Part shown: positions 1-9,206 of the stretch, in pieces | How positions within the stretch are numbered: the stretch's first letter is position 1 | Layout: every line of letters begins with the position of its first letter | Assembly (NCBI GenBank): GCA_947302205.1 | Contig: CAMYVD010000005.1 | Location: forward strand, 1 to 64,000 | Origin: an uncultured Bacteroidales bacterium | GTDB taxonomy: Bacteria > Bacteroidota > Bacteroidia > Bacteroidales > F082 | Direction: 5' to 3' | Length of the DNA: 64,000 nt | Position numbers and translations under genes: made by a program | Notes under the pieces: generated by a model | What the model saw: the letters and a program-made list of their open reading frames with translations, nothing else | Told to the model about the DNA's origin: nothing | Databases searched by the model: none

Positions 1-3
1 CCG

Positions 4-11
4 CAAAGATA
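4..11 (-). promoter_or_regulatory. Candidate Bacteroidetes -7 box (CAAAGATA; TATCTTTG on minus strand) for a gene left of the window
   Basis: Matches TAnnTTTG; the downstream gene is outside the window. Confidence 0.35.
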
Positions 12-78
12 CTCCTTTTCTCATAACTCTTCACACAGGGTTTTGCTGGTGATCCTGTTTTTGGTCTAGATCTTTTAG

Positions 79-106
79 GTTCCTTTTCCATCATGGGAAA
101 AGGAAC
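79..106. repeat. Perfect 11-bp inverted repeat (GTTCCTTTTCC-6nt-GGAAAAGGAAC)
   Basis: Read directly; adjacent to the terminator A/T run. Confidence 0.7.
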
Positions 107-130
107 AAAAAAAAGCACCCCGAAGGGTGC
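107..130 (-). terminator. Rho-independent terminator (GCACCC-TTCG-GGGTGC + T8 on minus strand)
   Basis: 6-bp stem, UUCG loop and eight Ts directly visible; just downstream of the minus-strand small ORF. Confidence 0.8.
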
Positions 131-136
131 CTTAGT

Positions 137-280
137 TTAGTTTTTCATGAATTCCACTCGGCCAATCAGATCGTTTTCGACCGCCTCGTAAGCTGCTGCG
201 TAACTGAAAATGAAGTTCAGCACGGCTTGACTTGGTTTCAACATGGGTTCATGGTAATCGAGAGTAGCACTTTCCGTCAT
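137..280 (-). CDS. Small 47-aa protein (MTESATLDYHEPMLKPSQAVLNFIFSYAAAYEAVENDLIGRVEFMKN)
   Basis: Open frame between sigma factor and terminator; below ORF-track cutoff; protein-like composition. Confidence 0.5.
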   Translation of the reverse strand: MTESATLDYHEPMLKPSQAVLNFIFSYAAAYEAVENDLIGRVEFMKN

Positions 281-366
281 AGGCGTTTGGTTTTGATTGA
301 ACTTTCAACCTTAAAACGGAAACTAATGCCTATTATTGTGCCAAGCCAAAAACTTTTTTCAAAACC

Positions 367-954
367 TCAATAACTCAGGCTGACATTGTTCATTTCAGCC
401 ATCTTGCGCAGGTTGATCAGAGCATAGCGCATGCGTCCCAAAGCCGTGTTGATGCTCACCTTGGTGAGATCAGCAATCTCCTTGAAACTCAAATCGTCAT
501 AAATGCGCATGCGAAGCACCTCTCTCTGCTCCACAGGAAGCAGTTCAATCATCTTGCGCAAGTCACTGTGGATCTGATCCACAATCATCCCCTGCTCCAC
601 CGACGGGTCAGTAATGGGGGCATTGTCGACATAATTATAATCCTCACTCGATGACTCCACCATCGGGATGCGGCTCTCCTTGCGGAAATGGTCAATCACC
701 AAATTATGGGCGATACGCATGGCAAACTGGATAAACTTCCCCTCGTCCTTGTAAACACCAGCCTTGATCACACGGATGATCTTCACAAAAGTGTCCTGGA
801 AAATGTCGTCGCACAGCTGACGGTCTCTCACCAAAGAGAACACATAATTATAGATTTGATCCTGGTAACGACCAACCAACAATTCAAAATCGGATAGACA
901 ACCACCTCTGTAGCCATCGATCAGCTCTTTATCAGTTCTATTTGTTTCGGACAT
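367..954 (-). CDS. RNA polymerase sigma factor, ECF sigma-70 family
   Basis: Region 2 (DDIFQDTFVKII) and region 4 HTH (LSFKEIADLTKVSINTALGRMRYALINLRK). Confidence 0.9.
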   Translation of the reverse strand: MSETNRTDKELIDGYRGGCLSDFELLVGRYQDQIYNYVFSLVRDRQLCDDIFQDTFVKIIRVIKAGVYKDEGKFIQFAMRIAHNLVIDHFRKESRIPMVESSSEDYNYVDNAPITDPSVEQGMIVDQIHSDLRKMIELLPVEQREVLRMRIYDDLSFKEIADLTKVSINTALGRMRYALINLRKMAEMNNVSLSY

Positions 955-1050
955 ACGGCCCTGTTTTTTAGTGGCTTAGCGCCTGTTATTCAGGGTAAAA
1001 TCGCTCGATAAATTGTCCTCCTAATGGTTGGTTAAACACGAAATTTTATG

Positions 1051-1058
1051 CAAAGATA
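1051..1058 (-). promoter_or_regulatory. Candidate -7 box TATCTTTG for the sigma factor gene
   Basis: Matches TAnnTTTG about 97 bp upstream of the start. Confidence 0.4.
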
Positions 1059-1120
1059 GTGCAAAAAATCATAAAGTCAAGAAAAAAGTTTTATTTGTAG
1101 TGTTTTAAGATTGTTTTTCC

Positions 1121-1128
1121 TATTTTTG
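1121..1128 (+). promoter_or_regulatory. Candidate -7 box TATTTTTG for the phosphate-uptake operon
   Basis: Matches TAnnTTTG about 20 bp upstream of the ATG at 1149. Confidence 0.5.
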
Positions 1129-1148
1129 CTCGATGAAATGTTTTGAAA

Positions 1149-1799
1149 ATGGCACTGAATAATCTTTTCACCAGAGGAAGCAGCCGCGAAAAGCACTTCT
1201 TCCCCACATACCTGCAACAGGCCGAGGCCGCACAGGTCGCCTCCAAATACCTCAAGGAGCTCGTCAAGAGCGAGGATCCCGAAGAGCGCCGGTTGCTCAC
1301 CCGCATGATCAAGAAACAGGAAACCACCGGCGACGAGTTGCTGCGTGAGTTCTACGTCGAACTCAACGAAGCCTTCGTCACCCCATTCGACCGTGAGGAC
1401 ATGAACGCTCTCGCGATGAAGCTTGACATGTTTCTCGACTTCATCAACCATTCGGCCAAGACCATCTTGATGTATAGCCCCAAGAAGATCGACAAGCAGA
1501 TCAAGGAGATTGTGGACAACATCCACGAGGATGCCAGCACCATGATTCAAATCTTCCAACTACTGGAACATCTCAGTCAAAACCACAAGCAGATCGGCGA
1601 CCTTTGCGACAAGGTCACCCAAATCGAGCATGTGGTTGACGACATCTACGGCGACTACATCACCTACCTTTTCGAGAACGAAAAAGACGAGATCGAGCTG
1701 TTGAAATATAAGGAGATAGCCCAGGTGGTGGAAGATACCACCGACCGTGCGAAAGACGTCACGGGCATCGTGAAACTGTTGATCATAAAAGAATCGTGA
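1149..1799 (+). CDS. DUF47 family (PhoU-like) protein
   Basis: Helical PhoU-like pattern; adjacent to PiT transporter; ATG at 1149 preferred over TTG at 1143. Confidence 0.85.
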   Translation: MALNNLFTRGSSREKHFFPTYLQQAEAAQVASKYLKELVKSEDPEERRLLTRMIKKQETTGDELLREFYVELNEAFVTPFDREDMNALAMKLDMFLDFINHSAKTILMYSPKKIDKQIKEIVDNIHEDASTMIQIFQLLEHLSQNHKQIGDLCDKVTQIEHVVDDIYGDYITYLFENEKDEIELLKYKEIAQVVEDTTDRAKDVTGIVKLLIIKES

Positions 1800-2866
1800 T
1801 GAACCTCCTGACCATAGCCATCATCCTATCCATCGTCCTTGCCTTCGTCTTCACCTTCCTGAACGGCATGAACGACGCGGCCAACTCCATATCCACCATC
1901 ATCGCCACCAAGGTGATGACACCCGTGCAGGCCATCATCTGGGCCTCGTTTTGGGAGTTCGCCGCCTTCCTCATCATCCGCCTGGTGCTCAACCAGCAGT
2001 TTGCCGTGGGTAACACCATGGCCAACTTCGCCGAGCAAAGCGTCATCGACCCGTATCTAATCCTATCGGCCCTCGTCGGCGCGGCCATCTGGGTGTGGGT
2101 CTGCACCAAGAGCGGCATGCCCATCTCTACCTCACACGCCCTCATCGGTGGCATCATCGGCGCAGCCTGGTTCGTCAACGGCAGCGACGTGCTTCACATG
2201 AAGCCCATCGTCATCACTTTGGCATTCATCATCCTTTCTCCTTTGATTGGATTATTCTTAGGCTTCTTCCTTGAATGTCTCTTCCTGAAGATCTTCAAGA
2301 ACAAGCCCCGCAAAAAAGTCGATAAGATATTCAAGGTGCTGCAGCATTTCTCCACGGCTGCCTTCTGCATCGGCCACGGCTCCAACGACGCGCCCAAGAC
2401 CATGGGTATCATCGCGGTGCTGATGGCCAGCGTGTTCACCACGGCAGGCGTCAGCCCCGAGATGAAGTCGTTCATCGGCAACTTCTACGACAGCAGCCAG
2501 GGCTTCCACATCCCTGACATCCTTGCCGTAATGTGTTATATCATCATGTCGTTAGGCATCTTGATTGGCGGTAAGAACGTCATCAAGACCATGGGCGGCG
2601 GCTTGGCCAAGATCACTCCTGTACGCGGCTTCTCCGCTGAGTTTGCTGGCGCTACCACCTTGATTGCCACCTCATTCCTCGGCATCCCCGTGAGCACCAC
2701 GCACACCATCACCGGCGGCGTCATCGGCGTAGGCCTGACCGACGGCATGAAATCCGTCAAATGGGTCACCGCGCGACGCATCGTGCTCTCCTGGATCCTC
2801 ACCATCCCCGTGCCCTTGGTCATCGGCGGCGTATTGAACTTGTTGTTTCACTTCTTAACCCGTTAA
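1796..2866 (+). CDS. Inorganic phosphate transporter, PiT family
   Basis: GMNDAANSISTIIATKV and CIGHGSNDAPKTMGII duplicated signatures; multiple TM segments. Confidence 0.93.
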   Translation: MMNLLTIAIILSIVLAFVFTFLNGMNDAANSISTIIATKVMTPVQAIIWASFWEFAAFLIIRLVLNQQFAVGNTMANFAEQSVIDPYLILSALVGAAIWVWVCTKSGMPISTSHALIGGIIGAAWFVNGSDVLHMKPIVITLAFIILSPLIGLFLGFFLECLFLKIFKNKPRKKVDKIFKVLQHFSTAAFCIGHGSNDAPKTMGIIAVLMASVFTTAGVSPEMKSFIGNFYDSSQGFHIPDILAVMCYIIMSLGILIGGKNVIKTMGGGLAKITPVRGFSAEFAGATTLIATSFLGIPVSTTHTITGGVIGVGLTDGMKSVKWVTARRIVLSWILTIPVPLVIGGVLNLLFHFLTR

Positions 2867-2870
2867 CGCC

Positions 2871-3524
2871 ATGAGTCTCAACAGTTTCTTCCAGCAATTC
2901 GTCCCCAAGGAAAAGCGTTTTTATCCGCTTTACGAGAAGCAGGCAGAATACATCGCCAAGGGTTCCAAACTCCTGCGGCAGATGCTCCTGGAGACCGACA
3001 TCGAGCGACTGAAAAGCCTGAAGGCTGAAATCAAGGCCTGCGAGAAAGGCGGCGACAACGTGTTGGACGAATTCCACAGCACCCTTTTCAGCACCGTCCT
3101 GACACCATTCCAACGCGAGGACGTCCACGAGTTGGCCGAGTTGATGGACGACTTCATGGACCGTATCGACGACTGCGGTAACATCATCGTCACCCGCCGT
3201 TTCATCGAGGTCGACGAAGGCCTGACCACTATGGCGGAGAACATCATGTTTGCGGCAGAAAGCTTGAGCAACATCATCAACCGTCTCCCCTACATCTCAA
3301 ATAACCGCAAACGCAGGGAAATCGGCCGTCTTTGCCATGAGATCAAGACCCTTGAGCACGACAACGATGAGCTCTACGGTAATTATATCAGCAAATTGTT
3401 CCAACAGAACTACAGCCTCACCGAGATCATCAAGCGCAAGGATATGGTGCAAGTGCTTGAAAACGCTACCAATTCAGTGAAATACATTTCAGATAAAATC
3501 AGAAGTATCATCAGCAAACTATAA
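2871..3524 (+). CDS. DUF47 family (PhoU-like) protein, paralogue of the upstream gene
   Basis: Same architecture as 1149..1799 (xxxFxPKEKRFYPLYEKQAEYIAKGSKLL). Confidence 0.85.
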   Translation: MSLNSFFQQFVPKEKRFYPLYEKQAEYIAKGSKLLRQMLLETDIERLKSLKAEIKACEKGGDNVLDEFHSTLFSTVLTPFQREDVHELAELMDDFMDRIDDCGNIIVTRRFIEVDEGLTTMAENIMFAAESLSNIINRLPYISNNRKRREIGRLCHEIKTLEHDNDELYGNYISKLFQQNYSLTEIIKRKDMVQVLENATNSVKYISDKIRSIISKL

Positions 3525-3527
3525 GCC

Positions 3528-4721
3528 ATGAGAAGAATCATCAACAGCCTGTTAGACAACGATTTGTACACGTTTAGCGTGTGCTACGCCTATCTACAGA
3601 AGTTCCCGCGCGCCATGGGTCAATACACCTTTGTGGACCGCAACAACTCCGTTTACCCCGAAGGCTTCGCTGAAAAGCTGAAAGAGCAATTCAAGATGCT
3701 GGAAGACCTCCGAATCACTGACGAAGAGGCGCGTTTCATGAAACAAAAATGCTATTACTTCCCGCTGTGGTTCTTCACCTTCCTGAAAGGCTTCAAGCTG
3801 AAGTCGTCGGAAGTCGAGGTGGAACAAGACGCTGAGGGCCATCTCCACATCACCGTCACCGGTTTGTTGTGGCGCACCGTGTTTTGGGAGATGCCCATCT
3901 TAGCTACCGTTTCGGAGCTCTCACACGAGCTGAAAGGCGAGTTTGAGCATTACGATGCCGAAAAGGAATATAAAAAATCGTACGACAAAGGCATCCGACT
4001 GATTGGCAATGGCGTGAAGTTCAGCGACTTTGGCACCCGTCGTCGTTTCTCGTTCGAGCATCAGGACATGGTGATTCGCAGTTTCATCGAGGCACAGAAG
4101 CAGTTCACCAAGACCTGTTTCGTGGGCACCTCGAATGTGTTGCTGGCTATGAAGTATGACCTCACCCCCATTGGCACCATGAGCCATCAGTTCATTGAGA
4201 CCTGTTCGCTCTATGGCTACAACGAGGCCAACTACCTCGCCATGGATTACTGGCAGGAGGTGTATGCCGGCAGCTTGGGCGTGTTCCTTTATGACACCTA
4301 CACCCGCAAGGCTTTCTTCCAGAACTTCACTATGCTACATGCAAAGTTATTTGACGGTCTCCGCGTCGACAGTGGCGACAATTATGAAGCTCTGGAAGAG
4401 ATCATCGCCAAATACCACGAGTTGGGCATCGATCCATCGCATAAATCCATCATCTTCAGCAATGGGCTGAACGTGGATGAGGCTATCGCCATCCACGAGG
4501 CCGTGAACGGCCGCATGATGGACTCCTACGGCATCGGCACCCATCTCACCTGCGACGTCGACAACGTGAAGGCCATGAACATCGTGGTGAAACTCACGGC
4601 TGCCAAGATCACTGAGAAACGTACTTGGAAGAAGGTGGTGAAACTCTCCGACGACCACGGCAAATACACTGGCGATCCGGAGGAGATTGAGATTTGCAAG
4701 AAGACGCTGGAAATCGAGTAA
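3528..4721 (+). CDS. pncB: Nicotinate phosphoribosyltransferase
   Basis: SLLDNDLYTFSVCYAYLQKFP, FSDFGTRRRFSFEHQ, GTSNVLLAMKYDLTPIGTMSHQ, DSGD. Confidence 0.95.
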   Translation: MRRIINSLLDNDLYTFSVCYAYLQKFPRAMGQYTFVDRNNSVYPEGFAEKLKEQFKMLEDLRITDEEARFMKQKCYYFPLWFFTFLKGFKLKSSEVEVEQDAEGHLHITVTGLLWRTVFWEMPILATVSELSHELKGEFEHYDAEKEYKKSYDKGIRLIGNGVKFSDFGTRRRFSFEHQDMVIRSFIEAQKQFTKTCFVGTSNVLLAMKYDLTPIGTMSHQFIETCSLYGYNEANYLAMDYWQEVYAGSLGVFLYDTYTRKAFFQNFTMLHAKLFDGLRVDSGDNYEALEEIIAKYHELGIDPSHKSIIFSNGLNVDEAIAIHEAVNGRMMDSYGIGTHLTCDVDNVKAMNIVVKLTAAKITEKRTWKKVVKLSDDHGKYTGDPEEIEICKKTLEIE

Positions 4722-5123
4722 TCAAGCGCTTTTAGGTAGCATCACTTCGCAACGGTCGATGATGGCGTTTGCCAATCTGAAACCAGTCTGGCAGACATCC
4801 TTATTTTGTATGCCGTCATAGTTCATGTAAAGATGCATCACCATATAGCCATTGTCAACGTAGTCAAGTAACTTACGATCACGTTTACCCACGGCTTCAA
4901 GGTAGTCATTGATATGGACGCGTGTTCGGCGGTCTTCCCTCACGTGAAACACAGCATCCAAAGCTATCAGCACCCCATGCCAGAGGTAGTTTCCGGCAGC
5001 ACGGACATATTTGGGATCATCATACGACTCGGTTTCAGGAAGAATAATAGTATTTTCTTTTAATACCTTTCTGGCATTATCCACATACCGACGAGCTTCT
5101 TCTATTGGGTCTTTCTTTTTCAT
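4722..5123 (-). CDS. DUF5618/HEPN-like small helical protein
   Basis: Sequence resembles Bacteroidetes DUF5618 proteins (EEARRYVDNARKVL...YVRAAGNYLWHGVLIALDAV). Confidence 0.65.
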   Translation of the reverse strand: MKKKDPIEEARRYVDNARKVLKENTIILPETESYDDPKYVRAAGNYLWHGVLIALDAVFHVREDRRTRVHINDYLEAVGKRDRKLLDYVDNGYMVMHLYMNYDGIQNKDVCQTGFRLANAIIDRCEVMLPKSA

Positions 5124-5164
5124 AGGTAAATAGTTTTAGTTCTGGTTCTTTAGTAATCTCGCTG

Positions 5165-5172
5165 CAAAGATA
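5165..5172 (-). promoter_or_regulatory. Candidate -7 box TATCTTTG
   Basis: Matches TAnnTTTG about 42 bp upstream of the start at 5123. Confidence 0.45.
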
Positions 5173-5312
5173 TGGAATTTATTTTTAATCCCACAAGTGT
5201 ATTTTTGAAATAATTTTCAAATTTTCATCAAATATTATCCATATTACAAATTATCATTCTTCTTCACCCCAGTAGCATTGCTGTTCGCCTGTCGATAAGT
5301 TATAAACTAAAA

Positions 5313-5712
5313 TATTGCTGTCCGCTAAAAGTTAAAGAGTCGTAGATGACGGGTTTGGAAAGCCAATAAATAGGTGATGGGGAAGGTGTAGCAGTTGACA
5401 TAGTACATGAGCATGATCCTGAACATGGTGGCCAGTCCCGAGAAGCTCCATGTACGCTTGATGCGCTTCTGTATGACCATGAGCAGCAGGTGGGCTATCA
5501 GTGTCACCCATATCTGTATCTTGATGGCGTTGGCACTCTCGCCATAGAAGTATCACAAGGGGAAGTTCTGCTTCAGCTGTTTGAAGACGTTATGAGAAGC
5601 TTTACATAAGCTGTTTTGTAGCAGAAACAAAGGTACCGAAAAAGGCCGGAACCTCCTCAGAGATTTCAGCCTGCTTTTTCTCAGCTCCCTAAACTTTTAG
5701 CGGACAACAATA
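5313..5712 (-). mobile_element. Internally deleted IS4-like insertion sequence (about 400 bp) with intact terminal inverted repeats
   Basis: TIRs TATTG(C/T)TGTCCGCTAAAAGTT at 5313-5333 and complement at 5692-5712, one mismatch; contains only a transposase C-terminal remnant. Confidence 0.85.
5325..5600 (-). pseudogene. IS4-family transposase C-terminal remnant with in-frame stop
   Basis: FKQLKQNFPL*YFYGESANAIKIQIWVTLIAHLLLMVIQKRIKRTWSFSGLATMFRIMLMYYVNCYTF; N-terminal catalytic part absent. Confidence 0.75.
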
Positions 5713-5715
5713 GTT

Positions 5716-6519
5716 TCAAACTGAATCTGCCATAAGGTCTTTTCTGCCGATGAGGCTGAAAACGGTGATTTCGTTGTCCTCATTGAGGATGCGAAGTGTT
5801 CTCAAAATTTCGTTCAATGTTGAACCGCTGGTAGTCACATCGTCGATTACCAACACATTTTGCTGACGTATCTTTTTACAGAGTTCCTCGTCAGCAGGAG
5901 TGGCAAACTTCAAGAAATTGGTGATATAAGGGCGCCACCGGCTTTTCTTCACATCTTTTGCTATGGTAAAATAGTCCTTACGATGGATAAGATCCAGCAT
6001 ACTAAAGATGGACTGCTTCACCTCTTCTTTCTGATTCTCGGTATAGCGAGGGCGTCCGTTTTCCAATACGTCATTGAAATACTGTTTTTCAAAAGCATCC
6101 ATGTCAAAGGAGATGCTTGACGGCAAAGCCTTGACCAGCTCCATTTCTCTAAGCATAGGTTGGGCAAAACGATAGATATAGCGCAACATATACTGGTTGA
6201 CCTTACTCGATGACTCCGGCATAACCACTAAGTTGTAGTCATACAAGTTTATTTTCTTGTCGAGGTTGTCAACAGCCTTCTTGATGAACTGGGTCAAATC
6301 AGGACTATCCTGCAAGGCGTCGTTAAACTTCACATAATTGATGAACGCACTACGCACCTTGCTATCCACTTGATCAGAGAACTCATAGCCGTAATAGAAG
6401 CACTTTCCAAATGCCTCTACCTGATAGCCGCCACCCGTCAGGTTGACGATGTCTTCAGCGCCATCGTGACCGAAGTCGAACACGAACATCTGCTTTTCTT
6501 TGTCGTATGTTACGCCCAT
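5716..6519 (-). CDS. Phosphoribosyltransferase-domain protein (3' end abuts the IS remnant)
   Basis: PRPP-binding loop VLVIDDVTTSGST; start at MGVTYDKEK (6519) preferred because a -7 box lies at 6540-6547 inside the longer ORF. Confidence 0.75.
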   Translation of the reverse strand: MGVTYDKEKQMFVFDFGHDGAEDIVNLTGGGYQVEAFGKCFYYGYEFSDQVDSKVRSAFINYVKFNDALQDSPDLTQFIKKAVDNLDKKINLYDYNLVVMPESSSKVNQYMLRYIYRFAQPMLREMELVKALPSSISFDMDAFEKQYFNDVLENGRPRYTENQKEEVKQSIFSMLDLIHRKDYFTIAKDVKKSRWRPYITNFLKFATPADEELCKKIRQQNVLVIDDVTTSGSTLNEILRTLRILNEDNEITVFSLIGRKDLMADSV

Positions 6520-6539
6520 TGTGTGTGTATTTACAACTG

Positions 6540-6547
6540 CAAAGATA
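6540..6547 (-). promoter_or_regulatory. Candidate -7 box TATCTTTG
   Basis: Matches TAnnTTTG 20 bp upstream of the start at 6519. Confidence 0.5.
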
Positions 6548-6718
6548 CACAAATTCGGAACAATTGACTTTTTTCGCCAAATAATCAACTTGACGCCATC
6601 GCTCCCGTCTTTTTAAACACTGATAGACAAACAGATATAGATATTTTTAAAATTTTGTCATGTACTTAGAACAGCAACTTATAAATTCGATTTTTTCAAG
6701 TGCATTCTTTCGAGCGGT

Positions 6719-9196
6719 TTAGTTCGTCAGCACTACCAATTTGTAAAGACGCCTACTTGGCGTAACGATTTCTATAAAATAAAGTCCTGGACAGCAACGT
6801 TCCATGTTGATGACATGTGAATTGTTGTTACATACTTTTCTGAATATCTCTTGTCCGAAAACATTATGTACCTTGACTTCCCTTAGATTGTCACCATCAA
6901 TGGTTATTGTGCCCTGGGTGGGATTGGGATAGATCTTGATACTTTCTTCGCTTTCCTCATCCAAACCAAAAAATTGGGCATTAATAAACAGAGTAGTATC
7001 TAAATTGCATGATTCGCCTTCCGTCCAGGCACGTAATTCGCCCCAACCTGCCGAAGTGCAGACCAATTCGCAGCTTGCTCCATGGGGCAAAACATACCAG
7101 TCGTCACGGTCGATGCTCCAATGAACAGCTGTTGGATTGATACTGGTAGAATCCACATAATAGGGATAAACACCTGAAATGATGTCGGTCGACGGATAGA
7201 TCGTCGTCCGCCCAACAATAGATGCGGACAGATTCTCCGAGAGCTTGAGATCCAACACAAAAATACTGTCGCAGGTTCCCTGCTGTCCCTCCACCACAAT
7301 GGAGTCAAGGACGCTCTCGTAGTACCACTGATGGTTCACAGGCCATAGGTAGCCCTCGCATTCCGACACCTCATCCACTTGACGATAGCTGTCGCTAATT
7401 GTCAGGTCAAGCAACTCCAACCTGTCACAGCCGTATTCGTTGGTCGTACTGAAGAAGTATTGACCCGAAGCGGAATAGGTCTGTCCATGCCAGCTATAAC
7501 TCTCGCACGACACAACTGGCTCCAACTCCAAGGTGTCCCCGTAATGGATGGTCAAATCCAAAACGAAGGTGCTGTCGCAGATTCCCTGCTGCCCTTCCAC
7601 CACAATGGAGTCAAGGACACTTTGGTAGTACCACTGCTGGTTGACGGGCCACAGGTATCCCTCGCATTCTTCCTCATGATATTCCTCCCGATAACTGTCG
7701 CTAATCGTCAGATTGAGTAGTTCCAACCGGTTGCATCCGTATTCGTTGGTGGTTTCATAAGTATATTGGCCGTTGGTAGAGTATGCTTGGTCATGCCATA
7801 CATACTCTCCACACGAAGTGATGTTTGATATAACCGTATCACTGTGATTGATGGTCAATAAAAGCCTTTCAAGGCGGCTACAACCGAACTCATTGGTGGT
7901 CAGGAAGGTTAGCTGGCCGCTCTGGGTATACGTCATACCATGCCACTCATACATGTCGCATGCCTCAATTGGATCTAGATCAAGAGTGTCTCCATGATGG
8001 ATAAGTAGATTCAGCACAAAGGTGCTGTCGCAGATTCCCGGCTGCCCTTCCACTACAATGGAGTCAATGGTACTTTGAAAGTACCACTGCTGGTTGATGG
8101 GCCATTGGTAGCTGTCGCATTCTTCTTCATAGTATTCTTCACGATAGGCATCACTAATAGTCAAATGGAGCAGTTCCAAACGATTGCAACCATTGTCATT
8201 GACAGTATCATGGGAATAAACACCTGATGCGTTATAGGTCTGTCCATGCCAGAAATAGCTTTCGCAAGAAGTGATGTTGTAGTTCACAGTGTCGCCGTGG
8301 TGAACGGTCAAGTGCAGTGTAACGAGACTGTCGCAGCCCGATTGGGATTGAAACAGCTGCGTATACTCACCAGTCGTATTATAGGTATTATCATTCCACG
8401 AGTAGCTATCGCAGGCCTGATCTGAAATGTCCTCAGAGTAACTCGTATTGACATCAATAGTTTTACTAGCTGTCGACTCACAACCAGCACCAGCCGAAAC
8501 AGTAACGACATATGTTGTAGTTTGCGTTGGAAACACCGTAATATCAGGAGTAGTGGCACCCGTACTCCATTGATAAGTCAGATTGCCATTTGGAGCGGGT
8601 GTCATTGTAAAATTATGAATAGCACGAACTGCATAGATGTCGCTTTTGTTGCCTCTGGTAAAAAAACCTCCCCATGAGTTGCTGCTAATATACCATGCTT
8701 GGGAAGCACTGATCTCAGTACTTGTCCAATAATGACGATTTCTTTCAAGACTAGTCCCCCCCACTGTGCTGAATATCGATTCCAAAAATGCCAATTTGCT
8801 AACCAAAATCCTCATTTGGCCGGCTGAAGGCAAATACCATCCATGGCTAAAATCCACGGTTCCTGCCGCATAGGAGGAGCTGTTGTTTTGATACGTTCTT
8901 ATAGTCTGTGTGTTAACATAACCGTCCAATTCTTCAAGAAGCATATTGGAAAGGCCAATGGATATGTCATGATTTTGCAGGTTGGGAATGTCATTTGACG
9001 TTCCCCATGGACAGCCTGTTGAAGCATCCGTCAGGGCAACCATCCAACCACCATTTTGTTCAGGATTAATGTAAAAGACAATCCCCTGACTACCATCGGC
9101 GTTGGTTACCACATCGCCCAAACTATAGCGCTGAGCATGGGTGTAACCAATCTGAAACAACATCAAAACTAAATAAACAAAGATTCTTTTATACAT
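6719..9196 (-). CDS. Large secreted surface protein: N-terminal DUF1566/lectin-like domain, cysteine-containing repeats, T9SS type A sorting domain
   Basis: Signal peptide; repeated CxSYxWHGQTYxxSGxYxxxTxNxxGCxRLELLxLTI; C-terminal IYPNPTQGTITIDGDNLREVKVHNVFGQEIF. Confidence 0.85.
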   Translation of the reverse strand: MYKRIFVYLVLMLFQIGYTHAQRYSLGDVVTNADGSQGIVFYINPEQNGGWMVALTDASTGCPWGTSNDIPNLQNHDISIGLSNMLLEELDGYVNTQTIRTYQNNSSSYAAGTVDFSHGWYLPSAGQMRILVSKLAFLESIFSTVGGTSLERNRHYWTSTEISASQAWYISSNSWGGFFTRGNKSDIYAVRAIHNFTMTPAPNGNLTYQWSTGATTPDITVFPTQTTTYVVTVSAGAGCESTASKTIDVNTSYSEDISDQACDSYSWNDNTYNTTGEYTQLFQSQSGCDSLVTLHLTVHHGDTVNYNITSCESYFWHGQTYNASGVYSHDTVNDNGCNRLELLHLTISDAYREEYYEEECDSYQWPINQQWYFQSTIDSIVVEGQPGICDSTFVLNLLIHHGDTLDLDPIEACDMYEWHGMTYTQSGQLTFLTTNEFGCSRLERLLLTINHSDTVISNITSCGEYVWHDQAYSTNGQYTYETTNEYGCNRLELLNLTISDSYREEYHEEECEGYLWPVNQQWYYQSVLDSIVVEGQQGICDSTFVLDLTIHYGDTLELEPVVSCESYSWHGQTYSASGQYFFSTTNEYGCDRLELLDLTISDSYRQVDEVSECEGYLWPVNHQWYYESVLDSIVVEGQQGTCDSIFVLDLKLSENLSASIVGRTTIYPSTDIISGVYPYYVDSTSINPTAVHWSIDRDDWYVLPHGASCELVCTSAGWGELRAWTEGESCNLDTTLFINAQFFGLDEESEESIKIYPNPTQGTITIDGDNLREVKVHNVFGQEIFRKVCNNNSHVINMERCCPGLYFIEIVTPSRRLYKLVVLTN
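7258..8350 (-). repeat. Coding tandem repeats within the surface protein gene
   Basis: CTGTCGCAG(G/A)TTCCC-containing module recurs at about 7266, 7572 and 8024, with related modules between. Confidence 0.8.
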
Positions 9197-9206
9197 CCAA
9201 CTTAAT

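Noticed and set aside
7258-8350. Possible CRISPR array from regular repeats
   Set aside because: Repeats are in-frame coding modules over 100 bp, not short repeats with unique spacers; no Cas genes.
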